NCBI GenBank assembly: GCA_022508705.1
Contig: JAFLUO010000031.1
Location: forward strand, 1-16,375
Source of the DNA: Oscillospiraceae bacterium
GTDB lineage: Bacteria > Bacillota > Clostridia > Oscillospirales > Acutalibacteraceae
Reading direction: 5' to 3'
Length of the DNA: 16,375 bases
Both the position numbers and the translations under genes were made by a program. The notes under the pieces were generated by a model, which searched no databases, was not told the DNA's origin, and saw only the letters and a program-made list of their open reading frames with translations. Below are positions 16,074-16,375 of this stretch, piece after piece (position 1 is the first letter of the stretch; each line of letters begins with the position of its first letter).

Positions 16074-16240
16074 TAGGCAGGGGATAAAAAGTTAAAAATT
16101 TATTTTACACATTACATTATATAAGTAATTAAATAAAAAGGGACTGTATATGTACTTCTTAACATGATTTGCACATAAAATGCAGATTTACAGTTGGTTT
16201 TTTATACAAGTTTTTGAAACACCCGGATGGGTTTCAAAAA
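16074..16240. other. Gene-free AT-rich region with hairpins
   Basis: No credible reading frame is seen between the metal operon promoter and the rightward promoter. ATTTGCA (16167-16173) pairs with TGCAGAT (16181-16187) with one G-U. Arms ACTGTA/TACAGT (16143-16148/16189-16194) enclose it, and six T residues follow at 16198-16203, a weak rightward terminator shape. A second hairpin at 16211-16240 has arms TTTTTGAAA/TTTCAAAAA plus CCC/GGG. It lacks a 3' T-run on either strand, so it is not a standard terminator. Confidence 0.4.
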
Positions 16241-16261
16241 AGATTAAAAAAATTAAAAAAA
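16236..16261 (+). promoter_or_regulatory. Phased A-tracts, probable UP element
   Basis: Three A-tracts (16236-16241, 16246-16252, 16255-16261) are spaced roughly one helical turn apart and end 5 nt before a consensus -35. This matches the AT-rich UP element that binds the RNA polymerase alpha subunits upstream of rRNA promoters, and it should also bend the DNA. Confidence 0.6.
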
Positions 16262-16265
16262 GTTG

Positions 16266-16294
16266 TTGACATTTGTCACTTGTTTTGTTATTAT
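16266..16294 (+). promoter_or_regulatory. Strong rightward promoter, probably of an rRNA operon
   Basis: There is an exact TTGACA (16266-16271), a 17-nt spacer and TATTAT (16289-16294). The start site would be about 16300-16301. The upstream A-tracts and the downstream leader elements point to an rRNA operon and not a protein gene. Confidence 0.85.
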
Positions 16295-16300
16295 ATACGA

Positions 16301-16375
16301 GCGCTAAGGAACAGCGCAAACACGGACCTTGAAAATTAAACAACGACGAGAATAAAGGAACCCTGTAGATTCTGA
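16301..16375 (+). other. Probable rRNA operon leader (boxB/boxA-like), continues past window
   Basis: The predicted transcript opens with a GCGCT/AGCGC hairpin and AAGGAAC loop (16301-16317). The segment CCTTGAAAATTAAACAACG (16327-16345) follows. It resembles the CTTTGAAAACTGAACAA element conserved in Gram-positive rRNA leaders and spacers, where boxA-type antitermination and precursor processing occur. No start codon with a ribosome-binding site and open frame is seen. The 16S gene itself is not in the window, so this is an inference from the leader. Confidence 0.65.

Noticed and set aside
16211..16240. Calling the hairpin a Rho-independent terminator
   Set aside because: No T-run follows the stem on either strand; it is kept only as an unexplained structure.
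1..16375. CRISPR array, insertion sequence, prophage, toxin-antitoxin or other defence system
   Set aside because: I found no regularly spaced repeats, transposase, integrase or known defence domain; AddAB is a core repair enzyme and not evidence of a novel system.

Overview
This window looks like chromosomal DNA from a low-GC Gram-positive bacterium of the Bacillota, most likely a Clostridia/Oscillospirales-type gut organism. That placement is an inference from the AT-rich sequence, strong purine-rich ribosome-binding sites, frequent GTG starts, an AddAB (not RecBCD) recombination nuclease, a dgt-dnaG-rpoD gene order and family-level protein similarity. No species can be named from the sequence alone. 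Most of the window is core housekeeping content.

Layout, left to right. (1) 1-216, minus strand: two serine tRNA genes in tandem, tRNA-Ser(UGA) and then tRNA-Ser(GCU), which is cut by the window edge. They are driven by a near-consensus promoter. (2) 272-8516, plus strand: a GH27 alpha-galactosidase with its own promoter, followed 13 nt later by addB and then overlapping addA, the two subunits of the DNA-end resection helicase-nuclease. (3) 8576-8816: rpmE (zinc-type ribosomal protein bL31) with an intrinsic terminator. (4) 8854-9471: a YigZ/IMPACT-family protein. (5) 9552-13420: dgt-like dNTPase, dnaG primase and the primary sigma factor rpoD, tightly packed and probably one transcript linking nucleotide pools, replication priming and housekeeping transcription. 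(6) 13502-13540: a bidirectional terminator between converging units. (7) 16073 down to 13549, minus strand: a zinc/cadmium resistance operon. It has a consensus promoter overlapped by an ArsR/SmtB-type operator, an ArsR-family sensor with an intact alpha5 zinc site, a free-standing HMA metal-binding protein and a P1B-2 metal-efflux ATPase that lacks its own HMA domain. (8) 16236-16375, plus strand: phased A-tracts, a consensus promoter and a leader with boxB/boxA-like elements. This is probably the start of an rRNA operon whose 16S gene lies beyond the window.

I found no CRISPR array, insertion sequence, prophage or clearly novel multi-gene system. The items most worth a second look are the split metal-efflux pump with its operator array, the presumptive rRNA leader at the right edge, several unexplained hairpins (after rpoD, before the rRNA promoter, in the bL31 leader and inside addB), and the odd pairing of an alpha-galactosidase with DNA-repair genes.
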